The position numbers and the translations under genes are program-made. A stretch of 64,000 nucleotides of DNA from Pigmentiphaga litoralis (GTDB lineage: Bacteria > Pseudomonadota > Gammaproteobacteria > Burkholderiales > Burkholderiaceae_B): NCBI RefSeq assembly GCF_014651835.1, contig NZ_BMXQ01000001.1, forward strand, positions 2,565,111 to 2,629,110, written 5' to 3'. Positions 38,518 through 48,733 of this stretch are shown here, in pieces. The notes beneath the pieces are model-generated. The model made no database searches. It was not told where the DNA came from and was given only the letters and a program-made list of their open reading frames with translations. The number at the start of each line of letters is the position of its first letter. The first letter of the stretch is position 1.

Positions 38518-39447
38518 CTACTTGCAGGGCATCCATTCCGTGATGTTGTCCCATCGCGGATTGATCTTGGACACGCTTACGCGCAGCGTCTCCGGTGTCG
38601 TGATATTCACCTGCAGCCGGTCTTCCAGCACATTGGTCACCACGCCCCGCGCGATCCGCGTCGACGTCGCACCCTGCGTCGTAATCGAGCACACCCTCGT
38701 GCCCGGCACACCGATCACGGGCAACAACACCTTCATGGCCCGCTGACGCTGCACCATGGCCGGTGGGGCCGGGTCGATAGGCACGCCGCCAAAAAAGTTG
38801 GTTTCCATGCGGATGTTGTCTGGCGAGAAGATATACACACCCTTGCCATGCCGCCTGTCCGCCACCCACAGGCCTTCGGACCGGTCGCCGCGCCACGGGG
38901 ACGCCTCACCAAAGATGTAGGTGCCCGCGCCTTCGCGGGCATCGAACACCCAGGCGCCGTTGTATTCGTCGCCATTGGCGTAGACCTTCCGGCCCTGCCC
39001 TTCCTTGCTGCCGCCCTTGAACGTGCCGTTGTAATACGCACCGGATAAGCCGCGCGCCACGCCGTGCCCTTCTGCGTAGCCGTCCTTGCAGCCGCCCTGG
39101 TAAGAGACCTGGAGTTCAACGTCCCAGACTTTGCAGGTGGGTGCCGGAGGGGGCGGTGGTGAGACGGGGGCAACAGGTCCTGACGGCCAGACAGGTTGAT
39201 CGGCCGACGGAGCAGCAGGAGTCTGAGTTCCAGCCGGGGCCTGAGTTCCTACTGGAACCTGCGCTCCAGCAGGAGCGCGCGTACCAGCGGGGGCCCGCGT
39301 TGCGCCAGGAACCGTCGCGCGAGCCGCACCCGGCGCAGGCGGTGCCGCATCCGGCAAGGGAATTACCTGCGCCGTGGCCAACGCACCCATCAACAAGGTC
39401 GCCGCACCAAGCCCGGCGGCGCGCTTTGCGAAAAGAACGACCGTCAT
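38518..39447 (-). CDS. MORN-repeat protein of the yjb-like exopolysaccharide cassette
   Basis: A 309-residue exported protein. A signal peptide (ending ATAQV) is followed by a tandem run of six-residue Ala-Pro-Ala-Gly-Thr-type units at about 42-80 and a Pro-rich linker. Four or so MORN-type repeats follow at about 115-200 (GYAEGHGVARGL, YYNGTFKGGSKEGQG, YNGAWVFDAREGAG, LWVADRRHGKGVY), then a C-terminal domain of about 100 residues with two Cys. MORN repeats usually mediate contacts with membranes or proteins. Its start overlaps the yjbH-like stop (ATGA), so it is translated as part of that cassette. Confidence 0.78.
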   Translation of the reverse strand: MTVVLFAKRAAGLGAATLLMGALATAQVIPLPDAAPPAPGAARATVPGATRAPAGTRAPAGAQVPVGTQAPAGTQTPAAPSADQPVWPSGPVAPVSPPPPPAPTCKVWDVELQVSYQGGCKDGYAEGHGVARGLSGAYYNGTFKGGSKEGQGRKVYANGDEYNGAWVFDAREGAGTYIFGEASPWRGDRSEGLWVADRRHGKGVYIFSPDNIRMETNFFGGVPIDPAPPAMVQRQRAMKVLLPVIGVPGTRVCSITTQGATSTRIARGVVTNVLEDRLQVNITTPETLRVSVSKINPRWDNITEWMPCK

Positions 39448-41645
39448 GGCGCGTCCTCCCCGATCACATCGCTGAAGCTGCGCAGGCCATCGCCTTCCGT
39501 CGCGTTCTGCAGCATGCCGCGTTCGAACTGGTCATACAGATCGCCAGGCGAACGCACCATCGCGCCCACGTCACGCGTCCACGGCTGCAGGCTGAAGTTC
39601 GCCGCCGCACCCGTGTCCGTCGCCAGCATCGTCGCCAACGGAATCCGCATGAACACACCCTTGTCGCGATAAGGCGCATCGGGCGAACCCGGGCTTTGAA
39701 TGTCGTTGCCGTTCGTCACGGTGTACCAGACACCCACTTCCATGCCGGACTTGAAGGTACGCTTGATCTCGCCCCGCACGCCCTCGTCCCCCGCCAGGAA
39801 ACGACCGCCGCGGGCCGTGACCGTCACACCATCCAGCCATGGCACGCGATGGTGCACCGACATCAGATAAGTGCTCGTCCTGTAGTCCAAAAAGCCCGTG
39901 CCCTTATAGTCACGCTGCTTGAGCATGTCGAACGATCCGTCGACTGCCCAGCGCGATCCCGGCGCAACCCACAACGCCTGCACGCCCGCGCCGCCAAACA
40001 TTTCTTCGTAGATACCGGCGGAAGCGCGTGTGTAGACCCGTTCGGCAGGCTGCCAATAGCGGTGCAGCAACGCACGGTCCAGCTTGATCTTGGACGCTCG
40101 CTTGTACTTTGCGGCGTCGCTTCGCACGTGCGGAAGATCGGAATTCGACTCCTGCGCCACGTCAGACACGTTTTCCGACAGCACCGTACGCACCGACCCG
40201 TCCGCCCACCATCCTTGCGCGATACGCAAGCGTGCCGAGAAGTCCAGGCCCACGTCGTACTTGAACGCACCGCTCGGGTCGTTCAGGTAAGTCGAAAAAT
40301 ACGGGCTGATCTGGAACCGGCTCTGGTCATACGACTCGCGGCGGAAGTTGAACAGGTTGCCATCGCGGTTAAACGCAAAATTGGCCTTGGGGCGCTCATA
40401 CGCCACGGCATCCAGCACCTGGTCGATATCCGAGGTCTGGGCTGCCGTTTTAGGCGGCGCGGCGTAGCGGATGTCGACGTGGGCAGCCAGCGCCTCGCGC
40501 GTCGTCAACCCTGCAAAGTAACGCTGCAGCACTTCCGCGTTGCCAAACCGGTAGGTGACGGCGGCCAGGTCCTGGTTCTCCCAGGTGATCTCCATTGCTT
40601 TCGTCTCAAGCGGTGCATACGCCAGCGCAATGCGCGCTGCGCGGCCGATACCGCGAGACTGATAACGGAACCGCTCGCTGGTCAGCGACAACACCATCGT
40701 GCCGTTGCGGTATGCGAGCTTCACATTGCGGAAGCCTTCGTCATGCAGCGTGGCCAGCATGCCTTGACGGTAGCCGCGATCCTCGTCCCACTGCGCGGCC
40801 GTGGGGCGTGGGGCGTCGCTGTACCAGGCGCCTTTTGCAAGGGGACCGGTTTCGTTGATCTTGGGGACGAACTCGCGTGCCTGGAACGGGATCGAAAAGT
40901 AGGCAGCGACGGAGGGCTTGCCGTATTGTGAGCCGAGTTGGAGGGTGAACGGACCCCGGGTGTACTCGACGGCAGCGTTCCACTTGCCGACGGGGCGCGT
41001 GTTGACACCTGATTCCGCCGAGCCATAGTCACGGGCAAAGTTGGTCGCGTCGCGCTCAACAACCAATCGCCAGTTAGGAAGAGCTTGAGGCGAAAAACGC
41101 ACACCGCCGAAAGCCCCATCCAACCGTTTGCGTCCATAGCCGGCGCTGACGTCGAACACGCCGACGCCATTGAAGCCGAACTTCTTGTTGGCCACGACGA
41201 ATTCACTGGCAAAAATGCCCGTTCCCGTACCCCGGTCATCCATCCCGACTGCAAACTGTGGCAGCCAGCTGATGCCGAAAGCACCTTCTTCCAGCAGACG
41301 CACCTTGGCGCCTACCGACTTATCCTTGAAACTGCCGTAATCGGGTCCCAACCCGCCATCCACACCGGCGATCTGCGTGTACCGGGCCGTGGCTTCCAGC
41401 CAAGGCATCGCCTGCAAGCTGAAGAAACCTGCCGTGTAAGGCGAAGCATGCGTCACGCCGATCCGGAACACACCGTCGTCCTGCATACGTGCAGAAGGCG
41501 TGTTGATGAGACCGGTAAGTCCGTTCTGAGCGGCTTGAGCCCATAAAGCGCCCGGCACGAGCGCCAACAGGCACGCGAGGTATCCCGAGCGTCGTCTAGC
41601 CAAAGTTAGATTGCTCAACCGAAACCACCAAAAGAAAACCGGCAA
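39444..41645 (-). CDS. yjbH: YjbH-family outer membrane exopolysaccharide protein
   Basis: A 733-residue outer membrane lipoprotein-like or barrel protein of the YjbH family, associated in E. coli with the yjbEFGH exopolysaccharide operon. A signal peptide (ACLLALVPGALWAQ) leads into the family start GLTGLINTPSARMQDDGVFRIG, with later IAGVDGGLGPDYGSFKDKSVGAKVRLL and GWWADGSVRTVLSENVSD. The C-terminal half resembles a glycan-export porin. It follows the yjbE-like gene through a hairpin terminator and overlaps the MORN gene. Its exact polysaccharide is unknown. Confidence 0.85.
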   Translation of the reverse strand: MPVFFWWFRLSNLTLARRRSGYLACLLALVPGALWAQAAQNGLTGLINTPSARMQDDGVFRIGVTHASPYTAGFFSLQAMPWLEATARYTQIAGVDGGLGPDYGSFKDKSVGAKVRLLEEGAFGISWLPQFAVGMDDRGTGTGIFASEFVVANKKFGFNGVGVFDVSAGYGRKRLDGAFGGVRFSPQALPNWRLVVERDATNFARDYGSAESGVNTRPVGKWNAAVEYTRGPFTLQLGSQYGKPSVAAYFSIPFQAREFVPKINETGPLAKGAWYSDAPRPTAAQWDEDRGYRQGMLATLHDEGFRNVKLAYRNGTMVLSLTSERFRYQSRGIGRAARIALAYAPLETKAMEITWENQDLAAVTYRFGNAEVLQRYFAGLTTREALAAHVDIRYAAPPKTAAQTSDIDQVLDAVAYERPKANFAFNRDGNLFNFRRESYDQSRFQISPYFSTYLNDPSGAFKYDVGLDFSARLRIAQGWWADGSVRTVLSENVSDVAQESNSDLPHVRSDAAKYKRASKIKLDRALLHRYWQPAERVYTRASAGIYEEMFGGAGVQALWVAPGSRWAVDGSFDMLKQRDYKGTGFLDYRTSTYLMSVHHRVPWLDGVTVTARGGRFLAGDEGVRGEIKRTFKSGMEVGVWYTVTNGNDIQSPGSPDAPYRDKGVFMRIPLATMLATDTGAAANFSLQPWTRDVGAMVRSPGDLYDQFERGMLQNATEGDGLRSFSDVIGEDAP

Positions 41646-41668
41646 AGAAAAGGCGGCCGAAGCCGCCT
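41643..41668 (-). terminator. UUCG-loop terminator between yjbE-like and yjbH genes
   Basis: On the - strand, AGGCGGC and GCCGCCT close a TTCG tetraloop (41651-41668), followed by TTTCTTT. It should reduce read-through from the small abundant first gene into yjbH. Confidence 0.8.
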
Positions 41669-41711
41669 GTCGCGCAGAAGCTAGCTCCCGCGCTATCCGC
41701 GTTGCCGCAGA

Positions 41712-41963
41712 TTAACGGCCAGCGTGGTGATGGCTGGTCGTCGTATCGCTCGAACCCGAAGCGATAGCAGCGATAGCGATGCCGACGGCCAACACGCCAC
41801 CAGCAACAGCAGCGCCGGACACGCCAGCAATGCCGCCAGCGCCAACACCACCAGCAGCAGTACCGCTGGTACGTGCAGGAGCAGGTGTAGCAGGCTGTTG
41901 AGCAACAGCAGCAACGCTAAACAGAGCAGCAGCCGCGAATGCAGCGATCTGGGTCAGTTTCAT
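41712..41963 (-). CDS. YjbE-like small Gly/Ala-rich exported protein
   Basis: An 83-residue product with a signal peptide (MKLTQIAAFAAAALFSVAAVAQ) and a Gly/Ala-rich central stretch that forms one hydrophobic segment (AAVAGGVLAVGIAIAAIA), ending in Ser/Thr/His residues. Size, composition and position before a yjbH gene match E. coli YjbE, a small secreted protein of the same operon. GGGGG lies 9 nt before the ATG on the - strand. The family link rests on composition and synteny rather than on conserved motifs. Confidence 0.65.
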   Translation of the reverse strand: MKLTQIAAFAAAALFSVAAVAQQPATPAPARTSGTAAGGVGAGGIAGVSGAAVAGGVLAVGIAIAAIASGSSDTTTSHHHAGR

Positions 41964-42118
41964 GGGTAAATCCCCCTATTAGTTGAAAAGCACCCCGCTG
42001 GACAGCGACGCGCATACACGGAAATCCGAGCGTTGATCATACCGGGGAACCCCTCAAGCGTAAACATGACGCGTAAGCCGGACGGGCTAGACCTTCGAAA
42101 AATTTGTATCAGAGACCG

Positions 42119-43168
42119 CTATGCAACACCCGGCCCGCCGCGATATCCATCCGGATTCTGGCGCTGCCAGTTCCATCCATCGCGGCACATATCCTCAAGA
42201 GAACGCTCGGCTGTCCAGCCAAGCAGGCGCTTTGCTTCAGACGCATCGGCCCAGAACTGCGGCAAATCTCCCGCACGCCTGTCCATCATTGCCAAGGGGA
42301 TCTGCTTTCCCGAAGCTTCCTCGAACGCCTTGACCATCTGCAAGACGCTCGTGCCTTGCCCTGTGCCCAAGTTGACAGGCAAGAAGCCGGTCTGCTCGAC
42401 AGCAACCTTGACTGCCTTGACGTGACCGACGGCGAGATCGACAACGTGAAGGTAATCGCGAACTCCCGTCCCGTCCACGGTTTCATAGTCACTGCCAAAG
42501 ACGCGAAGCCGTTCAAGTTTGCCCACCGCCACCTGGGTCAAAAAGGGGAACAGGTTATTTGGCAACCCTTTGGGATCTTCACCCAGTTGCCCGCTCGGGT
42601 GCGCCCCGATCGGATTGAAATACCGCAAGGTGACTGCCGAAAAATCTGGATTCGACGCACACACATCAGCCAACATTTGCTCGACCATAAACTTCGTCCA
42701 CCCATACGGATTGGTCGGCTTTTGTGGATGCTGCTCGGTATAAGGCAAGAACTGTGGATCGCCGTACACGGTTGCAGATGAACTGAATATGATTGCGTTC
42801 ACGCCCGAGGCGAGCATCGCAGCCAGCAACGTACGCGTTCCACCCACGTTATTGTCGTAATACCGCAGCGGGTCAGCCACGGACTCGCCCACGGCTTTCA
42901 ATGCCGCAAAGTGAATGACTGCCGAGATGGCCTCGCCGTCGCGAGCAGCACCATCAAACACTTCTTTCAGTGCCGCTTCGTCGCGGATATCAGCGTTGAC
43001 GAAAGGCACATCGACCCCGGTCAGCGATTTGACGCGTCTCAACACTTCGACATCGCTATTCGACAGGTTGTCCAAGACAATCGGGGCATACCCCGCCCCG
43101 ATCAATTCCACCAGGGTATGGCTGCCGATATATCCCGCACCGCCCGTCACCAACAACTTCATCTGCAT
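42119..43168 (-). CDS. galE: UDP-glucose 4-epimerase
   Basis: A 349-residue short-chain epimerase interconverting UDP-Glc and UDP-Gal (perhaps also the N-acetyl forms). It shows the NAD-binding GGAGYIGSHTLVELI, ISAVIHFAALKAVGES, the catalytic Ser/Tyr/Lys set (SSSATVYGD and NPYGWTKFMVEQ) and DYLHVVDLAVGHVKA. AGGA lies 9 nt upstream of the ATG at 43168; Met at 43162 is an alternative. UDP-Gal is a plausible donor for WbaP encoded divergently across a 489-bp region. Confidence 0.95.
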   Translation of the reverse strand: MQMKLLVTGGAGYIGSHTLVELIGAGYAPIVLDNLSNSDVEVLRRVKSLTGVDVPFVNADIRDEAALKEVFDGAARDGEAISAVIHFAALKAVGESVADPLRYYDNNVGGTRTLLAAMLASGVNAIIFSSSATVYGDPQFLPYTEQHPQKPTNPYGWTKFMVEQMLADVCASNPDFSAVTLRYFNPIGAHPSGQLGEDPKGLPNNLFPFLTQVAVGKLERLRVFGSDYETVDGTGVRDYLHVVDLAVGHVKAVKVAVEQTGFLPVNLGTGQGTSVLQMVKAFEEASGKQIPLAMMDRRAGDLPQFWADASEAKRLLGWTAERSLEDMCRDGWNWQRQNPDGYRGGPGVA

Positions 43169-43657
43169 TTTGTTCCGTCCTGAATTAGGCCCGATGATAT
43201 TCGATGCTTTGCAGCCTAAACACCACAGTCACTAAGACCTACATCTTGAAGGCTTCGGCACCTGTGGTCGCAATGACATGGACCTACGCGGTGCCGATAG
43301 CACCTCTACAGCCAAGGGATGATGGTACTTTCCCGATGCCATTGTTGCTCTGCCCTGTCAACTCGAATGCCGGTGCGGTTTCACTATGTTGCAATCACTG
43401 TCTCGGCCGTGGGAACCATACGAATTACGTTCTAGGCTAAAATCTGTTGTTGCAAAGAGGCGCTCCTTGGGTGAGCGCTTTTATTGCTTATGGGTCACTA
43501 CGAGAGCGCCTGACACGTTCTCAGCGACTGGCAGCAGCGCTGTGCCTGAGCTGCCGCGGCCCGCGACATATTGCTGCTTCGACTACCGGCGATTCGCGGA
43601 TGAGATCGTTGTGAAATTACAAGGCGTCAGCGTGCGTCGATGGTTTGAGACCTCACT
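43169..43657. other. galE-wbaP divergent intergenic region
   Basis: 489 bp without a convincing gene. It holds a possible -10 box TAAAAT (43438-43443) and, just downstream, the terminator-like hairpin annotated separately. No JUMPstart/ops sequence was recognised. Confidence 0.5.
43459..43484 (+). terminator. Terminator-like hairpin in the leader of the O-antigen operon
   Basis: GCGCTC (43460-43465) pairs with GAGCGC (43473-43478) around a 7-nt loop, followed by TTTTATT. It lies about 175 bp before wbaP, so it may attenuate the operon or end an upstream transcript. Confidence 0.55.
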
Positions 43658-45127
43658 ATGAAAGCAGAACTATTCAGTCCTTTGCAAAGCGGCTCGCGGC
43701 TTAATGCGCGATGGATTAACAAGTACGCTTTGTGCTTGACCGATTTGGTGAGCTTTCTGACAGCTTTCGGTTTGGGCGCGCTGGCCATGGCAAGTGCAAC
43801 GTCCAGCGGATTACCTTCGGCCTGGATTGGCATTAACAGCAGCAATATATTTTCTCCATTGCTGACGCACGCTGCTTTCGTTTTCTCGGCCATTCTGTGG
43901 TTTTGGGGAAGCGCAAGGCACTATGCATACAGAAAACCATTCTGGAGCGAACTGCACGAGGTGTTGTCGACCCTCGTGCTTGTTGCCTTTCTGGAACTTG
44001 CGTTCATTGCCCTGATCGGGTGGCAGTTTTCCCGCATCTGGTGGTTCACGACCTGGGTCAGTGCAATGGTTTGTGTGCCGATCGGTCGCTGGGCTATCAA
44101 GACGATTCTTACAGGTGCGGGTTATTGGAAAAAGCCTACCCTGATTGTTGGCACCGGGGAAAACGCAAAAGAAGCATGTCTTGCCTTGCGTAGCCAGCCA
44201 CTGATGGGCCTGGATGTCATCGCCTACGTGTCTCCCGCCGAATCACTGGGCTCCCAGACCCTTACCAGCGTCCCCATTTTGAACGGATTCAACGCCAGCA
44301 GTTTCAACCTGCTTGCGGACGTCAAGGTTGTGATCGCACTCGAACACCACGAGCACCATCTTCGCGACCGCTGGATCCGGGACCTGACCCGCCACGGGAT
44401 ACGAGACATCTCCGTGATTCCCGCAATGCGTGGGGTGCCACTCTACGGCGCGGAAATGTCCCACTTCTTCAGCCATGAAGTGCTGATGCTGCGCTTGAAT
44501 ACCAATTTGAAGCGTACGGCTTCGCGGGTGATCAAACGTTCGTTTGACATCGTCTTCTCTTCCTTGCTGCTTCTGATTCTCTCCCCCGTGCTGGCGTACT
44601 TCGCGTACAAAGTGCGCGAAGACGGCGGCAACGCCTTCTATGGCCATACGCGCATTGGCCAGAACGGAAAGAAGTTCAACTGCCTGAAGTTGCGGTCGAT
44701 GGTGCTCAATTCGGAAGAGGTTCTTCGCAATCTGCTGGCGAACGACCCGGCCGCGCGCGAAGAGTGGAATCTTGACTTCAAGCTGAAGAACGACCCACGC
44801 ATTACCAAGATCGGCGGTTTTCTCAGGCGCACTAGCCTCGACGAATTGCCCCAACTGTGGAATGTGCTCAAGGGCGAGATGAGCTTGGTCGGACCGCGGC
44901 CTATCGTAGAAGCCGAGCTGGCGCGTTATGCCGACGATGCCGACTATTACATGATGGTCAAACCAGGCATGACCGGTCTGTGGCAAATCAGCGGGCGCAA
45001 CAACATCGACTATGCAACACGCGTTTATCTGGACGCGTGGTACGTCAAAAACTGGTCGCTGTTTTACGACGTCGCCATCCTGTTCAAGACGGCTGGCGTG
45101 GTGCTCCAGCGGGACGGAGCCTACTGA
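43658..45127 (+). CDS. wbaP: Undecaprenyl-phosphate sugar phosphotransferase (WbaP type)
   Basis: A 489-residue initiating enzyme that loads the first sugar-1-P (galactose in characterised WbaP; others use glucose) onto undecaprenyl phosphate at the inner membrane. The N-terminal half has four or five membrane helices; a central hydrophilic domain follows. The catalytic C-terminal domain starts KRSFDIVFSSLLLLILSPVL and contains GQNGKKFNCLKLRSM, RRTSLDELPQLWNVL, SLVGPRPI and KPGMTGLWQISGRN. It heads the O-antigen operon, 114 bp before rfbB. The sugar specificity is not decided by sequence. Confidence 0.9.
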   Translation: MKAELFSPLQSGSRLNARWINKYALCLTDLVSFLTAFGLGALAMASATSSGLPSAWIGINSSNIFSPLLTHAAFVFSAILWFWGSARHYAYRKPFWSELHEVLSTLVLVAFLELAFIALIGWQFSRIWWFTTWVSAMVCVPIGRWAIKTILTGAGYWKKPTLIVGTGENAKEACLALRSQPLMGLDVIAYVSPAESLGSQTLTSVPILNGFNASSFNLLADVKVVIALEHHEHHLRDRWIRDLTRHGIRDISVIPAMRGVPLYGAEMSHFFSHEVLMLRLNTNLKRTASRVIKRSFDIVFSSLLLLILSPVLAYFAYKVREDGGNAFYGHTRIGQNGKKFNCLKLRSMVLNSEEVLRNLLANDPAAREEWNLDFKLKNDPRITKIGGFLRRTSLDELPQLWNVLKGEMSLVGPRPIVEAELARYADDADYYMMVKPGMTGLWQISGRNNIDYATRVYLDAWYVKNWSLFYDVAILFKTAGVVLQRDGAY

Positions 45128-45241
45128 GGCTCGACGACATCACCGGCAGGTTCCTGACGAACCCCCGATATTCCAACAAACACATGGGCGCGGATGCGTC
45201 AGTGTGTCGCATAACCAGAACGGTCCATCCATACCCAAGCA

Positions 45242-46333
45242 ATGAGCTACCAGCCCAAAAACATTCTCGTCACTGGCGGTGCCGGATTCATCGGTTCCAA
45301 TTTCGTGCGCTACCTCCTTGGCGCTGCCAAAGACGTCAACGTTGTCAATCTTGATCTGCTGACCTACGCAGGCAATCCCGACAACCTCAAGGGGATGGAT
45401 GGCGAAGAACGTCATATCCTGGTGCAAGGCGATATTTGCGATCGTGCCCTGGTGGATCGCCTGCTCCGCGAACACAGCATCGATACGGTGGTTCACTTTG
45501 CGGCCGAGAGCCATGTCGACCGGTCCATTACCGCACCCGGCGAGTTCGTAAGAACCAATATCGAAGGCACATACTGCCTGCTCGAAGCATGCCGGCAGTT
45601 CTGGCAGACTGAACAGAAGCTGGACAAGGACACGCTGCAACAGACGCGCCGCTTCCATCACATCTCGACCGACGAGGTGTATGGCACGCTCGAACTGGAT
45701 GACCCTGCCTTTACCGAAGAAACGCCGTTTGCACCCAACTCGCCGTACTCGGCCAGCAAGGCGGCCAGCGACCACTTGGTGCGGGCGTATTTCCATACCT
45801 ATGGCTTGCCGGTCACGACGACCAACTGCTCGAACAACTACGGGTTCTATCACTTTCCTGAAAAGTTGATCCCGCTCGTCATCCTGAACGCATTGGGACA
45901 AAAGCCGCTGCCCATTTATGGCGATGGCAAGAATGTGCGCGACTGGTTGTTCGTCGCAGACCACGCCAGCGCGATCCATCGTGTGCTCGAGTCCGGACGG
46001 CTGGGCGAAACCTATAACGTCGGCGGCTGGAATGAGAAGACCAACCTGGAAGTCGTCGGCACCATCTGCTCGCTGCTCGATGAACTGAAACCGCGCGCTG
46101 ACAAGGTCTCCTACGCCGATCAGATAACTTTTGTGAAAGACCGGCCGGGGCACGACCGCCGATATGCCATCGACGCCACCAAGCTGGAACGCGAACTGGG
46201 CTGGCGTCCGGCCGAAACGTTCGAAACCGGCATGCGCAAGACGATCGAGTGGTATCTCGCGAACCAAGCCTGGTTGAACAACGTGGTCAGCGGCGACTAC
46301 CGCAACTGGGTGGAAAAGCAATATGGCGCTTGA
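45242..46333 (+). CDS. rfbB: dTDP-glucose 4,6-dehydratase
   Basis: A 363-residue SDR enzyme, step 2 of dTDP-L-rhamnose synthesis. NAD-binding [15 protein letters not shown] opens the protein; [27 protein letters not shown] and [16 protein letters not shown] (YxxxK) are characteristic, as are [16 protein letters not shown] and [10 protein letters not shown]. Its stop overlaps the rfbD start by 11 nt. The order rfbBDAC is the classical one. Confidence 0.96.
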   Translation: MSYQPKNILVTGGAGFIGSNFVRYLLGAAKDVNVVNLDLLTYAGNPDNLKGMDGEERHILVQGDICDRALVDRLLREHSIDTVVHFAAESHVDRSITAPGEFVRTNIEGTYCLLEACRQFWQTEQKLDKDTLQQTRRFHHISTDEVYGTLELDDPAFTEETPFAPNSPYSASKAASDHLVRAYFHTYGLPVTTTNCSNNYGFYHFPEKLIPLVILNALGQKPLPIYGDGKNVRDWLFVADHASAIHRVLESGRLGETYNVGGWNEKTNLEVVGTICSLLDELKPRADKVSYADQITFVKDRPGHDRRYAIDATKLERELGWRPAETFETGMRKTIEWYLANQAWLNNVVSGDYRNWVEKQYGA

Positions 46334-47252
46334 ATCCCCTACCCTCCTCGTCATCGGCCAGAAGGGTCAGCTCGGGTTCGAGCTCATGCGCGCGCTGCAG
46401 CCGCTCGGCAAGGTTGTCGGCGTCGACCGCTCCACATGTGATCTCACGGATACGGCTGCGCTCGACAAGCTCGTGTCGATGATCCGGCCAGACGTCATTG
46501 TGAACGCGGCGGCCTACACTGCCGTGGACAAAGCTGAAAGCGATCAGGATCAGGCATACCTCGTCAACGCAACATCGGTAAAAGCACTGGCCCAGGCGGC
46601 TGCAACCATCGGCGCGCTGCTAGTGCACTATTCGACGGATTATGTGTTTGATGGCTCCAAGGCCACTGCGTACACGGAAGACGATGCCACGAGTCCCGTC
46701 AACGTCTACGGGGCGAGCAAACTGGCCGGAGAACAGGCGATCGCAGCAGAATTGCGCGAACATTTGATCTTCCGCACGACATGGGTATTTGGTGCCCATG
46801 GCGGCAATTTCGCCAAGACAATGCTGAAGCTGGCGGGCGCTCGCGACAGCCTCAATGTGATCGCGGACCAGTACGGTGTGCCTACCAGCGCAGCGCTGAT
46901 TGCCGACGTCAGCGCCCACATCATCGCGCAGTATTTCGCAGTTCGTACAGCAGGCGCAGCGTCCGCAACGTTCCCCTTCGGCCTTTACAACCTGACGGCT
47001 AAAGGCGAAACGACGTGGCATGCCTATGCGACCAAGGTGATTGCCGAAGGCATTGCCGCAGGTCTGGAACTGAAGGCCGCGCCCGAGCGTATCCATCCGA
47101 TCCCGACGTCCGACTATCCGACACCCGCCAAGCGCCCGCACAACTCCCGGTTGTCGTGCGACAAACTTGAGTCGACTTTTGGTGTCCGCCTTCCAGACTG
47201 GACCGTGCACGTCGAAAGCACCGTCAAACTTCTTGCAGAGCTCAAACAATGA
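46323..47252 (+). CDS. rfbD: dTDP-4-dehydrorhamnose reductase
   Basis: A 309-residue NAD(P)H-dependent reductase that completes dTDP-L-rhamnose. It shows [52 protein letters not shown] (YxxxK) and the C-terminal [13 protein letters not shown]. It overlaps both neighbours, rfbB by 11 nt and rfbA by ATGA, so it is tightly coupled. Confidence 0.95.
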   Translation: MALESPTLLVIGQKGQLGFELMRALQPLGKVVGVDRSTCDLTDTAALDKLVSMIRPDVIVNAAAYTAVDKAESDQDQAYLVNATSVKALAQAAATIGALLVHYSTDYVFDGSKATAYTEDDATSPVNVYGASKLAGEQAIAAELREHLIFRTTWVFGAHGGNFAKTMLKLAGARDSLNVIADQYGVPTSAALIADVSAHIIAQYFAVRTAGAASATFPFGLYNLTAKGETTWHAYATKVIAEGIAAGLELKAAPERIHPIPTSDYPTPAKRPHNSRLSCDKLESTFGVRLPDWTVHVESTVKLLAELKQ

Positions 47253-48142
47253 TCAAGGCAGCAACGTCTTCCACCCGCAAGGGCATCATCCTGGCGGGAG
47301 GCTCCGGCACGCGCCTGTATCCGATCACGCAAGCCGTATCCAAGCAGCTGATGCCAATCTACGACAAGCCAATGATCTATTACCCATTGGCAACGCTGAT
47401 GCTGTCGGGCATCCGCGACATCCTGATCATCTCGACGCCGCAAGATACGCCACGCTTTTCGGACCTGCTGGGTGATGGCTCCCAATGGGGCCTGAATATC
47501 CAGTATCAGGTCCAACCATCGCCAGATGGCCTGGCTCAAGCATTCGTGCTTGGCCGGGACTTCGTGGGCAACGCTCCGTCCTCGCTGATCCTGGGCGACA
47601 ACATTTTCTACGGCCATGATCTCGTCAAGCAGCTTGAGAGCGCCAACGCCCGTACGGACGGAGCGACGGTCTTCGCTTATCACGTTCACGATCCGGAACG
47701 CTACGGCGTTGTCGAGTTCAACGACGAGTTCCGTGCGCTCAGCATCGAAGAAAAGCCGCTGAAGCCGCGCAGCAACTACGCCGTGACAGGTCTCTACTTC
47801 TACGACAACACGGTATGCGATATCGCAGCAGACATCGCACCGTCGCCACGAGGGGAGTACGAGATCACAGACGTGAACAAGCGCTACCTGGAAAACAAGT
47901 CGCTAAACGTCGAGATCATGGGACGGGGTTTTGCCTGGCTCGATACCGGTACGCACGACTCCTTGCTCGAGGCCAGCAGCTTCATCGCAACGCTCCAGAA
48001 GCGGCAAGGCCTGATGGTTGCCTGCCCGGAAGAAATCGCCTTTCGCAACGGGTGGATCGCTGCCGATGACGTCGCAAAGCTCGCAAAGCCCCTGGCCAAG
48101 AATGGCTATGGCCAGTATCTCCAAAAACTTATCGCCGGCTGA
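47249..48142 (+). CDS. rfbA: Glucose-1-phosphate thymidylyltransferase
   Basis: A 297-residue nucleotidyltransferase, the first step of dTDP-L-rhamnose synthesis (glucose-1-P + dTTP). The signature [17 protein letters not shown] is near residue 10, then [45 protein letters not shown] and [19 protein letters not shown]. The feedback-regulated RmlA family length is normal. ATG 47249 overlaps the rfbD stop; the first nine or so residues are a small extension. Confidence 0.96.
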   Translation: MIKAATSSTRKGIILAGGSGTRLYPITQAVSKQLMPIYDKPMIYYPLATLMLSGIRDILIISTPQDTPRFSDLLGDGSQWGLNIQYQVQPSPDGLAQAFVLGRDFVGNAPSSLILGDNIFYGHDLVKQLESANARTDGATVFAYHVHDPERYGVVEFNDEFRALSIEEKPLKPRSNYAVTGLYFYDNTVCDIAADIAPSPRGEYEITDVNKRYLENKSLNVEIMGRGFAWLDTGTHDSLLEASSFIATLQKRQGLMVACPEEIAFRNGWIAADDVAKLAKPLAKNGYGQYLQKLIAG

Positions 48143-48144
48143 TC

Positions 48145-48696
48145 ATGCCCTATACCGTCACTGCCACCGACCTGCCCGAAGTCCTGATTCTGGAGCCGAA
48201 AGTTTTCGGTGATTCCCGCGGGTTCTTCTATGAAAGCTTCAACGCGCGCGACTTTGAAAAGTGCACGGGCTTGAACAAGGAATTCGTTCAGGATAATCAC
48301 TCCAAGTCGTCTCGCAACGTGCTGCGCGGTTTGCACTACCAGATTCGGCATCCGCAGGGAAAGCTCGTTCGTGTGGTCGAGGGTGAAGTGTTCGACGTCG
48401 CAGTTGATCTGCGCAAGAGTTCACCCAACTTCGGCAAGTGGGTCGGCGTCACGTTGAGCGCGGAAAACAACCGGCAACTGTGGGTGCCTGAAGGTTTCGC
48501 CCACGGCTTTGTCGTCGTGTCCGAGAGCGCGCAATTCTTGTACAAGACAACGGATTACTGGTATCCCGAATTTGAGCGATCGTTATTGTGGTCGGACCCA
48601 GACGTTGGCATTGATTGGCCGACCGACGGACCGCCTGCTCTAGCAAATAAGGATGCAAACGGCACCGCATTACAGCACGCCGAATGCTTCGAATGA
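48145..48696 (+). CDS. rfbC: dTDP-4-dehydrorhamnose 3,5-epimerase
   Basis: A 183-residue cupin epimerase of the dTDP-L-rhamnose pathway. It has [33 protein letters not shown] with the catalytic His, [27 protein letters not shown] and the late Tyr in [14 protein letters not shown]. It begins 2 bp after rfbA, closing the four-gene set. Confidence 0.95.
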   Translation: MPYTVTATDLPEVLILEPKVFGDSRGFFYESFNARDFEKCTGLNKEFVQDNHSKSSRNVLRGLHYQIRHPQGKLVRVVEGEVFDVAVDLRKSSPNFGKWVGVTLSAENNRQLWVPEGFAHGFVVVSESAQFLYKTTDYWYPEFERSLLWSDPDVGIDWPTDGPPALANKDANGTALQHAECFE

Positions 48697-48733
48697 CGGC
48701 TTCGGCCGTAACAGTCAACTTGAGAACGTAACG

